Origin: Acetoanaerobium pronyense
GTDB lineage: Bacteria; Bacillota; Clostridia; Peptostreptococcales; Filifactoraceae
Reading direction: 5' to 3'
DNA: 53,155 bases
NCBI RefSeq assembly: GCF_017874355.1
Contig: NZ_JAGGLI010000020.1
Coordinates: forward strand, 1 to 53,155
Position numbers and translations under genes: made by a program
The notes under the pieces: model-generated
The model's input: the letters and a program-made list of their open reading frames with translations, nothing else
Told to the model about the DNA's origin: nothing
Databases searched by the model: none
In this document: piece after piece, positions 28,138 through 36,569 of the stretch
How the letters are laid out: every line of letters begins with the position of its first letter
Position numbering within the stretch: the first letter of the stretch is position 1

Positions 28138-29331
28138 ATGAAGATATTGCAAAGAGCATACAAAGTTGAATTAAAGCCAACAAAGCAACAGATACAGAAA
28201 ATTAATCAGTCTTTAGGTATTTGTAGATGGCTTTATAATACTTATCTTGCTAAAAATCAATCTCTTTATCAAGACTTCAAAGATGGTAAGCTAGCTAAGA
28301 AAAAAGCCTTTATGTCAGCTAATGATTTTGATAAGTATATTAATAATGAAGTTAAAATCTTAGAAGAATATAAGTGGATTAATGATTGTGGTAGCAAGGC
28401 TAGAAAGAAAGCTATTTGTAACGCAGAAGTATCATTCAAGAAATTCTTTAAAGGCGAAGCACAATTCCCTAAATTTAAGAAAAAAGGTAAATCTAAAGTG
28501 GGATTATATTTCCCAAAGAACAATAAGACGGATTGGAAAATAGAACGTCATCGTGTCAATATTCCAACGCTTAAATGGGTACGACTTAAAGAGTTTGGTT
28601 ATATAAAAACCCATGCAAAAGTTATTAATGGAACAGTTACAGAGCAGGCAGGGAGATACTATGTATCAATTGTTTGCGAAGTGAATGAAACACAGAATAA
28701 CAAACCCAAGTCAGAGCCACTAGGCATTGATTTAGGGCTGAAAGATTTTGCAATTATGAGCAATCAAATAGCTAAGAAAAATATTAATAAGACTTTAAGA
28801 GTTAAGAAATTAGAAAAGAAGTTAAAGCGTGAGCAACGTAGACTTTCAAGGAAATATGAATGTCTAAAAGAACAAAATAAAACTAAAAAAGGAGAAGCTA
28901 CTAGACAAAATATCCATAAACAAGTAGTTAAAGTACAAAGACTTCATCAAAGATTGGCTAATATTCGCACTGATTACATTAACAAATGTGTCGCTGAAAT
29001 AGTCGAACAAAAACCAAGTTCGATTACTATTGAGGACTTAAATGTAAAAGGCATGATGAAAAATCGGCACTTATCAAAAGCAGTTGCACAACAAAAGTTT
29101 TATGAGTTCAGAGTAAAACTTACTGACAAATGTAGACAAAATAATATTGAACTTAGAGTAGTGGATAGATGGTATTCATCTTCAAAACTCTGTTCATGTT
29201 GTGGGAATATCAAGAAAGACTTAAAACTTTCGGATAGAGTTTATATTTGTAATGAGTGTGGTTTGATTATTGATAGAGATATACAGGCGAGTATTAATCT
29301 TAGAGAAGCGAAAACTTACAAGATAGCATAA
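28138..29331 (+). CDS. tnpB: TnpB RNA-guided nuclease (IS605 OrfB family)
   Basis: The 397-residue protein has the N-terminal TnpB helices (RAYKVELKPTKQQIQKINQS) and the RuvC active-site residues in order: Asp198 (GIDLGLKD), Glu299 (ITIEDLNVKGM) and the DRD motif at 379-381. A zinc ribbon (CSCCG...CNECG) lies between the last two. All catalytic residues are intact, so the enzyme may be active. The usual DRDxNAA tail reads DRDIQASINL, with Q replacing N. Start is TTG or ATG: the frame at 28138 begins ATGAAGATATTG, after AGAGGAGG. TnpB cuts DNA guided by omega RNA from the element end, ancestral to Cas12. Confidence 0.9.
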   Translation: MKILQRAYKVELKPTKQQIQKINQSLGICRWLYNTYLAKNQSLYQDFKDGKLAKKKAFMSANDFDKYINNEVKILEEYKWINDCGSKARKKAICNAEVSFKKFFKGEAQFPKFKKKGKSKVGLYFPKNNKTDWKIERHRVNIPTLKWVRLKEFGYIKTHAKVINGTVTEQAGRYYVSIVCEVNETQNNKPKSEPLGIDLGLKDFAIMSNQIAKKNINKTLRVKKLEKKLKREQRRLSRKYECLKEQNKTKKGEATRQNIHKQVVKVQRLHQRLANIRTDYINKCVAEIVEQKPSSITIEDLNVKGMMKNRHLSKAVAQQKFYEFRVKLTDKCRQNNIELRVVDRWYSSSKLCSCCGNIKKDLKLSDRVYICNECGLIIDRDIQASINLREAKTYKIA

Positions 29332-29485
29332 TCACGTTACTGTAAGTATGTACCCAAGGCTATTTGGGGAATTTACGCCCTCGGAGTGTCATATTAAATG
29401 AGAGTAGTGTATTGTTTACAATCACAAAATCAGACACGTTGAACAGGGAAAAATCTCGATATGGGTAGATTTGTCCATATTTTGA
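29240..29485 (+). ncRNA. candidate omega RNA (TnpB guide scaffold)
   Basis: In IS200/IS605 elements the guide RNA overlaps the tnpB 3' end and runs into the element's right end. The region after the tnpB stop forms CCCAA/TTGGG (29353-29357 with 29364-29368), GTGTC/GACAC (29386-29390 with 29433-29437), and GTG-ATTGT/ACAAT-CAC (29408-29425). It includes TTTGGGGAATTTACGCC, resembling conserved omega RNA scaffolds. The guide would be the sequence just beyond the element, that is the trmN6 5' region. Ends are approximate. Confidence 0.5.
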
Positions 29486-29498
29486 GTAGCAGAAGTAG

Positions 29499-30248
29499 AT
29501 GCTTAAGGAAAATGAAAGAATAGATGATCTTCAAGTAAATGATTTAAAGATAATACAGCAAAAGGATGGGTTTTGCTTTGGTATAGATGCTGTCTTGCTT
29601 TCAAACTTTGTAACAGTGAAAAAAGGACATATAGGAGCGGACCTTGGGACGGGAACAGGTATTATTCCTATACTTGTGGCAGGAAAAAGCGAAATATCAA
29701 GCATTAAAGCTATTGAGATACAAAAAGAAGTTGCAGATATGGCAAAGAGGTCTGTAGAGCTAAACTCTATGGAAGAAAAGATAGAAATCCTCAACATAAA
29801 CTTAAAGGAGGCTCTTGAACATATAGAGCCAAACTCTCTTAATTTTGTAACTTCAAATCCCCCTTACATGCACGGACAGGGTCTTACAAATGAAAATGAA
29901 AAAAAGAAAATATCAAGACATGAGATACACTGCAATCTCGAAGATGTAATAAGTATAGCCTCAAGACTCCTTATGCATAATGGAAGCTTTTTTATGGTTC
30001 ATAGGCCTACAAGGCTTTGTGATATACTCACACTTGGCAGAAAATACAAGATGGAGCCAAAGATGCTTAGATTTGTCCATCCGAAGCCTTCCAAAGCTCC
30101 GAATCTAGTACTTGTAAAATTTGTAAAGGCTGCAAAACCTGAGCTTAAGATACTTGACCCACTTTATGTATATAAAGAAGATGGTACATATGATGATGAA
30201 ATTACGAGAACTTATTCCATAAAGAAATTAGGTGAGTGCATTGTCTAA
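29499..30248 (+). CDS. trmN6: tRNA1(Val) (adenine37-N6)-methyltransferase family protein
   Basis: The 249-residue class I SAM methyltransferase has motif I GADLGTGTGIIPIL and the adenine-N6 motif NPPY at about 126-129 (SNPPYMHGQG). It corresponds to yabB in the Bacillus order ricT-yabA-yabB-rsmI. The ATG at 29499 keeps the full N-terminus (MLKENERIDDLQVND). A stop codon lies directly upstream in frame, and no convincing ribosome-binding site precedes it (GAGTAGCAGAAGTAG only). The upstream neighbour is the TnpB element, so the insertion may have removed native expression signals. It overlaps rsmI by 8 nt. Confidence 0.9.
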   Translation: MLKENERIDDLQVNDLKIIQQKDGFCFGIDAVLLSNFVTVKKGHIGADLGTGTGIIPILVAGKSEISSIKAIEIQKEVADMAKRSVELNSMEEKIEILNINLKEALEHIEPNSLNFVTSNPPYMHGQGLTNENEKKKISRHEIHCNLEDVISIASRLLMHNGSFFMVHRPTRLCDILTLGRKYKMEPKMLRFVHPKPSKAPNLVLVKFVKAAKPELKILDPLYVYKEDGTYDDEITRTYSIKKLGECIV

Positions 30249-31080
30249 GCTTTATATTTGTCCAACCCCTATAGGAAACCTTGAAGATATAACCCTAAGA
30301 ACTATAAGAATCCTAAAAGAAGTCGATGTAGTTGCAGCTGAGGATACTAGAAGGACAATAAAGCTCATGAACCATCTTGAGATAAAAAAGCCTCTAATAA
30401 GCCTTCGTGAGCATAATGAGGACGGAAAATCTGAAAGTATAATATCTATGGTCAAAGAAGGAAAAACCGTAGCCCTTGTATCTGATGCTGGAATGCCTGG
30501 AATATCAGACCCAGGAGAGATATTGATTAGAAAGGCTATTGAGGAAGAAGTGGAAGTAATAACCCTTCCAGGACCTTCGGCTTTTATAGTTGCCCTTGTA
30601 AATTCGGGTCTTAGTACTTCAAGATTTACCTTTATAGGTTTTTTGGATAGGACTTCAAAAAACAGGGTTAAGGAGCTTGAAGATTTAAAAAATAAAACAG
30701 AGACCTTAATCATATATGAGTCTCCCCATAGAATAAAAAATACATTAAAGGATATATATAAGATATTAGGAAATAGAAAAATCGTACTGGCTAGAGAGCT
30801 TACGAAAATTCATGAAGAGTATATCAGGATGGACATAAAGGATATGCTTGAAAACATAGACAGCTTAAATATACTAGGTGAGATGATTATCATACTCGAA
30901 GGGGCAGCTAAGAAAGAGGAAGATGAGCAGATAAAGGAAGAAGTACTGATTAAAGAGCTTTATGAGCTTATGGAAGAAGGATTATCAACAAAAGATGCAT
31001 CAAAAGAGATAGCCAAAAAATATAATTTGGGAAAGAACCAGGTTTATTCTTTGGCATTAAAAAGCCCTAGAGATATCTAG
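30241..31080 (+). CDS. rsmI: 16S rRNA (cytidine1402-2'-O)-methyltransferase
   Basis: The tetrapyrrole-methylase-fold enzyme adds the 2'-O-methyl group at C1402 in the decoding centre. It has YICPTPIGNLEDITLRTIRI near the N-terminus, then AAEDTRRT and VSDAGMPGISDPGE, and LPGPSAFIVAL. Start chosen at TTG 30241 (SKLYICPTPIGN) with TAGGTGAG upstream; GTG at 30232 falls within that site. The length is 279 residues. The start lies inside the trmN6 end. Confidence 0.94.
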   Translation: MSKLYICPTPIGNLEDITLRTIRILKEVDVVAAEDTRRTIKLMNHLEIKKPLISLREHNEDGKSESIISMVKEGKTVALVSDAGMPGISDPGEILIRKAIEEEVEVITLPGPSAFIVALVNSGLSTSRFTFIGFLDRTSKNRVKELEDLKNKTETLIIYESPHRIKNTLKDIYKILGNRKIVLARELTKIHEEYIRMDIKDMLENIDSLNILGEMIIILEGAAKKEEDEQIKEEVLIKELYELMEEGLSTKDASKEIAKKYNLGKNQVYSLALKSPRDI

Positions 31081-31105
31081 GGTTGTATAATATGTATTGG
31101 TATTT

Positions 31106-31348
31106 TTAAAGCTTATTTAGCTTTTGAAGACAAACGCCGCATACATTTTTATTTTCAAACTCTTTTATTTCATCTTGGCTTGAACAAAAGACACATGAGG
31201 TTTCATATTTCTTTAATACAATGGAATCTCCTTCTACAAATATCTCTAGAGGATCTTTCACAGATATATTTTGAATTCTCCTTATCTCTATTGGTATTAC
31301 AATTCTTCCAAGTTCATCTACTTTTCTTACTACTCCTGTTGATTTCAA
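31106..31348 (-). CDS. abrB: AbrB-family transition-state regulator with zinc-ribbon tail
   Basis: The 80-residue protein has the swapped-hairpin AbrB DNA-binding domain (GVVRKVDELGRIVIPIEIRR) and a C-terminal CVFC...CGVC ribbon that may bind zinc. It is divergent from the main strand, as abrB is in B. subtilis between rsmI and metS. TTG start with AGGAGGG. The C-terminal cysteines are common in clostridial AbrB homologues and differ from the B. subtilis protein. A good promoter precedes it. Confidence 0.9.
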   Translation of the reverse strand: MKSTGVVRKVDELGRIVIPIEIRRIQNISVKDPLEIFVEGDSIVLKKYETSCVFCSSQDEIKEFENKNVCGVCLQKLNKL

Positions 31349-31408
31349 TGTTACCCTCCTGGTTTAGTTTTTAGATATAAGTACCTTTTTATAGAACAAC
31401 CATATTAA

Positions 31409-31437
31409 ATAGTATCAGCACTGTAATAAAATGTCAA
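31409..31437 (-). promoter_or_regulatory. abrB promoter
   Basis: On the minus strand a perfect TTGACA (31437-31432) and TACTAT (31414-31409) are 17 nt apart, about 60 nt from the abrB start. AbrB proteins commonly bind their own A/T-rich promoters. Confidence 0.78.
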
Positions 31438-31495
31438 CAATAACAAAATTTTACAGAAAATTTATCCCATTTAAAAATCTTATGGAGGCGATTTT

Positions 31496-32914
31496 GTGAT
31501 TAAGCTAGTAAAGCCAATGGAAATACTACGGGAAATAGAAAAAATCTCAGGGAGTAACCTGTATGTTGTAGGCTCAGGAATAAGGGAGCATCTATTTTCT
31601 AACCCTGTAAAAAGAATCAGGATAATGTCAGTGGCAGATCCTTTTATAATAGCCCAGGCGTTTTCTAAGGCTAGTGAAAGCCCAGAGATTTCAAAAAAAG
31701 AAGATGGAAGCTACGAGGTTTCTAAAGATGAAGAAATATCCTTTATATTTACCCTTATGGAGGAAGATGACATCGAAGCCCAACTTGGAAGAATGATATA
31801 TTCTGTTGATGCAGTGGCGATGACTGTGGAGGATTATATAGATTTCAATGAAAGTCATATTATAGACCCTTATGAAGGGCTTGAAGACATAAAGAGCAGG
31901 ATATTAAGGCTAGTGAGGCAGGAGAACCTAATAGCAAAGCCTATAGGATATCTTCGAGGAATCAGACTGATGGCCGAGCACAAACTGGATATTGACCCTA
32001 TTACAGAATTGTTTATGAAGGAAAATGTAGAGGTGCTTGAGGGTATAAAAGGTGAGGAATACAGAAAAGAACTCTTTAGGATCCTAGATCAAAAGGAGAG
32101 CGCTTATTATATAAACCTTATGGATAGACATATAGGTATGCTAAAGTATATATTTCCTGAGATAGAGCCAATGAAATCAGTAGGGGAGTGTAAATATCAT
32201 GTTGTAGACTCCTTTACCCACTCAGTCTATACTCTCAAGATTGCGGAAAAGGTAATCAACACAGAAGGTTTTTTTGAAAGGCATATAAAAAAGGCTTACG
32301 AAGAGCATATGTCTGAAATTATGGATTCTGGAATTAAGAGGCTATCTCTTTTAAAGCTAGGAGCGTTTTTTCATGATGTTGGAAAACCGGCAGCCAAGTT
32401 TATTGATGAAACTGGAAGGACTAGATTTAGAGGACATGAAATAGTAGGTGCCGAGATACTTGAAAAAATGGGAGAAAGACTAGGTTTATCCCAAAGAGAG
32501 ACGAAAATATTAGCTGATTATTCAAAGCTTCATATGTTTCCCCTTGTAATATACAAAAACAATGACGTGTCGGGAGATACCTTATATAATATGTTTTCCC
32601 AAACAAAACGAGAGACTCTTGATATTCTTCTTATAGGTTATGCTGACATAGTATCAACTAGAAAGCTTTTGGACCCAGAAGAAGAGATGGGAAATTTCAA
32701 GGTATACATTGAATATATAGCAAACAATTATGTAACAAGATGTCTTCCAATTTTGGATTTTGAGAGTGTATTATCTTATGAAGAGCTTAAGACAATTACT
32801 AAAAAAGAAGATGTAGAGGATCTCTATGATACCATAAAAAAAGAGATATATATGGGAAGACTAGCTATGAAAAAAGAAAAGATTTTGGAGTTTATAAAAA
32901 AGCAAAATGCATAA
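31496..32914 (+). CDS. HD-domain protein with degenerate CCA-adding/poly(A) polymerase head
   Basis: The 472-residue protein follows the layout of bacterial CCA-adding enzymes: a nucleotidyltransferase head (about 1-135), an RNA-binding neck (LIAKPIGYLRGIRLMAEHKL) and a C-terminal HD domain (HDVGK at 293-297 and FRGHEIVGAEILEKMG). The catalytic features of the head are missing: the usual GGxVRD is VGSGIREHLF, and the DxD is replaced by RIRIMSV. It probably does not add nucleotides, and the HD phosphohydrolase is likely the active part. GTG start with GGAGG. The position before metG suggests a tRNA or nucleotide role, unproven. Confidence 0.8.
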   Translation: MIKLVKPMEILREIEKISGSNLYVVGSGIREHLFSNPVKRIRIMSVADPFIIAQAFSKASESPEISKKEDGSYEVSKDEEISFIFTLMEEDDIEAQLGRMIYSVDAVAMTVEDYIDFNESHIIDPYEGLEDIKSRILRLVRQENLIAKPIGYLRGIRLMAEHKLDIDPITELFMKENVEVLEGIKGEEYRKELFRILDQKESAYYINLMDRHIGMLKYIFPEIEPMKSVGECKYHVVDSFTHSVYTLKIAEKVINTEGFFERHIKKAYEEHMSEIMDSGIKRLSLLKLGAFFHDVGKPAAKFIDETGRTRFRGHEIVGAEILEKMGERLGLSQRETKILADYSKLHMFPLVIYKNNDVSGDTLYNMFSQTKRETLDILLIGYADIVSTRKLLDPEEEMGNFKVYIEYIANNYVTRCLPILDFESVLSYEELKTITKKEDVEDLYDTIKKEIYMGRLAMKKEKILEFIKKQNA

Positions 32915-32966
32915 AAAAATACTCAGCTATGGAAAGTGCTAGACTTTCGAGCTGAGTATTTTTTTA
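32913..32966. terminator. bidirectional terminator between the HD-protein gene and the NAPRT gene
   Basis: A long stem joins an A-rich arm ending ATACTCAGCT with AGCTGAGTATTTTTTT, with an inner GAAAGT/ACTTTC stem. T runs on both strands suit the two convergent genes. Confidence 0.92.
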
Positions 32967-34406
32967 GTCTAAAGCAGGAGCTTTTTTCTTTTCAATTAAT
33001 GTTGTTTTTAATTTCCAGAGCTTTTCAGATAAATCCACCTTATATCTTTCAGGAGAGGATATTCTTAGATACTGAGGCCAGAAGGAATCTTTTTCTTCTT
33101 CTACATGGGATTTTATCTCAGTAACGCTTCTTCTCTCTCTTTGAAGATTTCCATCTACAAATAAAGGCTCAAGGAGTTCTTTGATATAATAATTATGAAA
33201 AACCTTTGTTTTCCAAGTATAGGTAGGGTGAAATATTTTAAGGGGCTTATCCTCATTGATTATTTCTTCATCAAGAAGCAGTAAATCAGCCTCTGCTTTG
33301 CCTGTCGATTTATTGTATATTCTTACTAGTTTTTTGTATCCTGGGTTATTTATCTTTTGAGGATCTTCAGATAGCTTTATTTTAGGAACTATTTCACCAT
33401 TTTCCTCAGCTGCTGCAAGCTTGTATACTCCACCAAGGGATGGCCAGTCACTTGAAGTGATGAGCTTAGTTCCAACACCCCATACATCTATCTTAGCTCC
33501 CTGGCTTTTTAGGTTTGCAATAGCATATTCGTCAAGGTCATTTGAGGCTGTGATTTTAACATTTGGATATCCAGCATCATCTAGCATCTTTCTTGCTTCC
33601 TTAGACATATATTCAAGGTCTCCTGAGTCGATTCTGATGCCTTTACCTTCGTAGCCTTCTTCCCTTAGCTCATCAAAAACTGTGATAGCATTTGGGATAC
33701 CGCTTTTTAGAGTATTGTAGGTATCTACAAGGAGCATAGTCTTTTCAGGATATGATTTTGCATATGCTCTAAAGGCCTCTATTTCTGTAGGGAATTTTTG
33801 TACCCAGCTATGTGCATGGGTTCCTAGTACAGGGATATCAAACATCTTTCCGGCAAGGACGTTTGAGGTACCAATGCAACCTCCTATTACTGCTGCTCTT
33901 GATCCATAAAGTCCTGCATCTGGCCCTTGAGCCCTTCTAAGTCCAAACTCCATGACTGGATCTCCAGCCGCCGACATACATACCCTAGATGCCTTTGTGG
34001 CTATAAGAGACTGGAAATTTATTATATTAAGGATAGTAGTCTCTACAAGCTGAGCTTCGATAGCCTTAGCTTTTACCCTTAGTATAGGCTCGTTTGGAAA
34101 CATTATAGTTCCTTCTTTTACTGCATAAATCTCTCCAGTAAACTTAAAGCCTTCAAGATACTTAAGGAAATCATCTCCAAAGAGATTAAGACTCCTTAGA
34201 TAGCTTATGTCTTCTTCTGAAAAACCTATGGATTCAATATAGTCTATAACTTGCTCTATACCACAGGCTATGGTGTAGCCACCGCTGCTAGGATTTTTTC
34301 TGAAAAAAACATCAAAAACAAGAGTATCTTCAGAAATACCTGACTTATAATATCCATTCATCATTGTCAGCTGATAGAGGTCTGTCAGCATAGTCAAATT
34401 ATTCAT
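32964..34406 (-). CDS. pncB: nicotinate phosphoribosyltransferase
   Basis: The enzyme makes nicotinate mononucleotide from nicotinate and PRPP in NAD salvage. Start chosen at MNNLTMLTDLYQLTMMNGYY, giving 480 residues; the longer frame to 34499 adds an atypical N-terminus. No strong ribosome-binding site is visible at either. Signatures are MEFGLRRAQGPDAGLYGSRA, VLGTHAHSWVQ with the active-site histidine region, and GIRIDSGDL. It is inserted between the HD-protein gene and metG on the opposite strand. Confidence 0.93.
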   Translation of the reverse strand: MNNLTMLTDLYQLTMMNGYYKSGISEDTLVFDVFFRKNPSSGGYTIACGIEQVIDYIESIGFSEEDISYLRSLNLFGDDFLKYLEGFKFTGEIYAVKEGTIMFPNEPILRVKAKAIEAQLVETTILNIINFQSLIATKASRVCMSAAGDPVMEFGLRRAQGPDAGLYGSRAAVIGGCIGTSNVLAGKMFDIPVLGTHAHSWVQKFPTEIEAFRAYAKSYPEKTMLLVDTYNTLKSGIPNAITVFDELREEGYEGKGIRIDSGDLEYMSKEARKMLDDAGYPNVKITASNDLDEYAIANLKSQGAKIDVWGVGTKLITSSDWPSLGGVYKLAAAEENGEIVPKIKLSEDPQKINNPGYKKLVRIYNKSTGKAEADLLLLDEEIINEDKPLKIFHPTYTWKTKVFHNYYIKELLEPLFVDGNLQRERRSVTEIKSHVEEEKDSFWPQYLRISSPERYKVDLSEKLWKLKTTLIEKKKAPALD

Positions 34407-34535
34407 CCAAAAAACACGCCCTTTTATTTTAAAGTATTTAATCTCAAACGATACTTTAATTCTATCAGTATTTAACATAAAAACAATATATAAAAACATT
34501 GTTTTTTCTTTAACTAATTGAGCATATGCCTTTGA

Positions 34536-34564
34536 TTGACATTAATTTGCCTGTATTGTATGAT
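34536..34564 (+). promoter_or_regulatory. metG promoter
   Basis: A perfect TTGACA (34536-34541) and TATGAT (34559-34564) with a 17-nt spacer, about 44 nt upstream of the metG start. The short leader leaves no room for a T-box. Confidence 0.85.
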
Positions 34565-34607
34565 AAAACGTATAAATCAATGCATTTGAATACTTGGAGG
34601 GATAGCC

Positions 34608-36569
34608 TTGTCTAAAAAAACTTTTTATGTAACCACACCAATTTATTACCCAAGCGGAAGACTTCATATAGGACATACCTATACTACAGTAGCAGCGGAT
34701 GCCATAGCTAGATATAAGAGATTTACAGGACATGATGTAAGATTTCTTACTGGTACAGATGAGCATGGAGAAAAAATACAAAAAACAGCAGATGAAAAGG
34801 GCATGGCTCCTATAGATTATCTAGATGACATAGTAGGAGATATCAAAAAACTTTGGCAGACTATGGAAATATCTTATGATGATTTTATAAGAACTACAGA
34901 AAAAAGACATGAAAAGGCTGTACAAAATATATTCCAAAAGCTTTATGACCAGGGAGATATATACCTTGGAGAATATGAGGGATGGTACTGCGTTCCTTGC
35001 GAAAGTCTATGGACAGATACTCAGGTAGGAGATGACCATAAGTGTCCGGACTGTAAGAGAGATGTTCAGAAAAAGAAGGAAAGCTCATATTTCTTTAAGC
35101 TTTCTAAATATCAGCAAAGACTAGTAGATTACTATAATGCAAATCCTGATTTTTGTTTCCCAGAGTCTCGTAAAAATGAAATGCTAAACAACTTTATAAA
35201 TGCAGGACTTGAAGACCTTTCAGTGTCAAGGACTACCTTTGACTGGGGAATAAAGGTTCCTTTTGATGAAAAACATGTAATCTATGTATGGATAGATGCA
35301 CTTTGTAACTATATTACAGCTCTTGGATACGAAGGTGAAGACTCTTCATTAATGGATAGATACTGGCCTTCAAATGTACAAATAGTTGGAAAGGAAATTG
35401 TAAGGTTTCACACTATAATTTGGCCTGCACTTTTAATGGCTCTAGACCTTCCTCTTCCTGAAAAAGTATATGGCCATGGCTGGATTTTATTTTCAGAAGA
35501 CAAAATGAGTAAATCAAAGGGAAATATAGTATATCCAGAGCCTATAATAGAAAGATATGGGATAGATTCTTTAAAGTACTTCCTTCTTAGAGAATTTACA
35601 TTTGGGCAAGATGGAAACTATACAAACAGAAACTTCCTTACAAGGATAAACTCAGACCTTGCAAATGACCTTGGAAATCTTCTTTCAAGAACGATATCCA
35701 TGATAGAAAAATATAACGACTGTATAATACCTTCACCTAAAACAAGTGGCGGTTTCCATGATGAACTAAAATCTATAGCGGAAAGTATGTCAGCAAAGGT
35801 AGACAGTGCTATGGATAGACTTCAGTTTAATGAAGCCCTTGAAGAGGTATGGAAGCTAATAAGAAGAAGCAATAAATATGTAGATGAGACTATGCCTTGG
35901 GCACTTGCTAAAGATGAGTCTAAAAAGGATGAACTTGATACAGTTCTTTATAATCTAGCAGAATCATTAAGAATTGCAACTGTAATGATTAGTCCTATCC
36001 TTCATATCACTGCTGATAAGATATTTAATCAACTTGGAGTATCTGAGGATATAAGGACTTATGAAAGTAGCAAGGCGTTTGGACTTATAAAAGAGGGTAC
36101 AAAAATCAATAAGGGAGAGATACTTTTCCCAAGACTTGACATAGATAAGGAGCTAGGCGTAATGGAAGAAATGTTTGGAAAGAAAAAAGAAGAAGTTAAT
36201 GAGCTTCCGAAAGAGGAAATCAAAGAAGAGAAAAAAGGCAAAGAAGAAATAACAATAGATGATTTCGCAAAGGTAGAGCTAAAGGTTGGAAAGGTTTTAG
36301 AGGCAGAAAAGCATCCAAAAGCAGACAAGCTTCTTGTATTTAAGATAAAGCTTAAAGATGAAGTAAGGCAAATAGTGTCAGGTATAGCTAAGTTTTATGA
36401 CCCAGCAGAGCTGATAGGCAGAAATGTTGTAGTAGTTACAAATTTAAAGCCTGTAAAGCTAAGAGGAATAGAATCCCAAGGAATGATACTTTCGGCTGCT
36501 ACAGAGGATGATTCAAAGCTTGTTCTTATTTCCGCACAGGATATAGAAGATGGAGTAGAGGTGAGATAA
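34608..36569 (+). CDS. metG: methionyl-tRNA synthetase with C-terminal tRNA-binding domain
   Basis: The class I synthetase of 653 residues has the HIGH motif at 20-23, a single zinc knuckle (CVPC...CPDC), KMSKS at 299-303, and the anticodon-binding helical region. The appended EMAP/Trbp-type domain at about 549-653 (DFAKVELKVGKVLEAEKHPK) dimerises or strengthens tRNA binding. TTG start with TTGGAGG. The charged linker (about 515-545, K/E-rich) joins the two parts. tatD follows with no gap. Confidence 0.97.
   Translation: MSKKTFYVTTPIYYPSGRLHIGHTYTTVAADAIARYKRFTGHDVRFLTGTDEHGEKIQKTADEKGMAPIDYLDDIVGDIKKLWQTMEISYDDFIRTTEKRHEKAVQNIFQKLYDQGDIYLGEYEGWYCVPCESLWTDTQVGDDHKCPDCKRDVQKKKESSYFFKLSKYQQRLVDYYNANPDFCFPESRKNEMLNNFINAGLEDLSVSRTTFDWGIKVPFDEKHVIYVWIDALCNYITALGYEGEDSSLMDRYWPSNVQIVGKEIVRFHTIIWPALLMALDLPLPEKVYGHGWILFSEDKMSKSKGNIVYPEPIIERYGIDSLKYFLLREFTFGQDGNYTNRNFLTRINSDLANDLGNLLSRTISMIEKYNDCIIPSPKTSGGFHDELKSIAESMSAKVDSAMDRLQFNEALEEVWKLIRRSNKYVDETMPWALAKDESKKDELDTVLYNLAESLRIATVMISPILHITADKIFNQLGVSEDIRTYESSKAFGLIKEGTKINKGEILFPRLDIDKELGVMEEMFGKKKEEVNELPKEEIKEEKKGKEEITIDDFAKVELKVGKVLEAEKHPKADKLLVFKIKLKDEVRQIVSGIAKFYDPAELIGRNVVVVTNLKPVKLRGIESQGMILSAATEDDSKLVLISAQDIEDGVEVR

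Larger units (their letters stand above)
27925..29490 (+). mobile_element. IS200/IS605-type element encoding only TnpB (limits approximate)
   Basis: The ricT-trmN6 interval, short or absent in related genomes, is filled by a tnpB gene with 5' and 3' non-coding flanks that look like element ends. The 12-base sequences ATTGTAAACAAT (28017-28028) and ATTGTTTACAAT (29411-29422) are inverted copies and each can fold as a small hairpin. There is no tnpA. IS200/IS605 elements make no target duplication, so exact ends cannot be set from one copy. The left end is somewhere between 27886 and 27970; the right end is between about 29455 and 29490. Confidence 0.6.

Noticed and set aside
28138-29331. A Cas12 effector of a CRISPR system
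   Set aside because: At 397 residues with TnpB N-terminal features and no repeat-spacer array anywhere in the window, this is TnpB.
32936-33124. 62-codon + strand frame over the terminator and the end of the NAPRT gene
   Set aside because: Antisense to conserved NAPRT sequence and starting in the terminator; no translation signals.
34500-34607. Possible T-box riboswitch upstream of metG
   Set aside because: The interval is only about 108 nt including the promoter, leaving a leader of about 40 nt. No GGGTGGNACCGCG-like T-box sequence or antiterminator is present.
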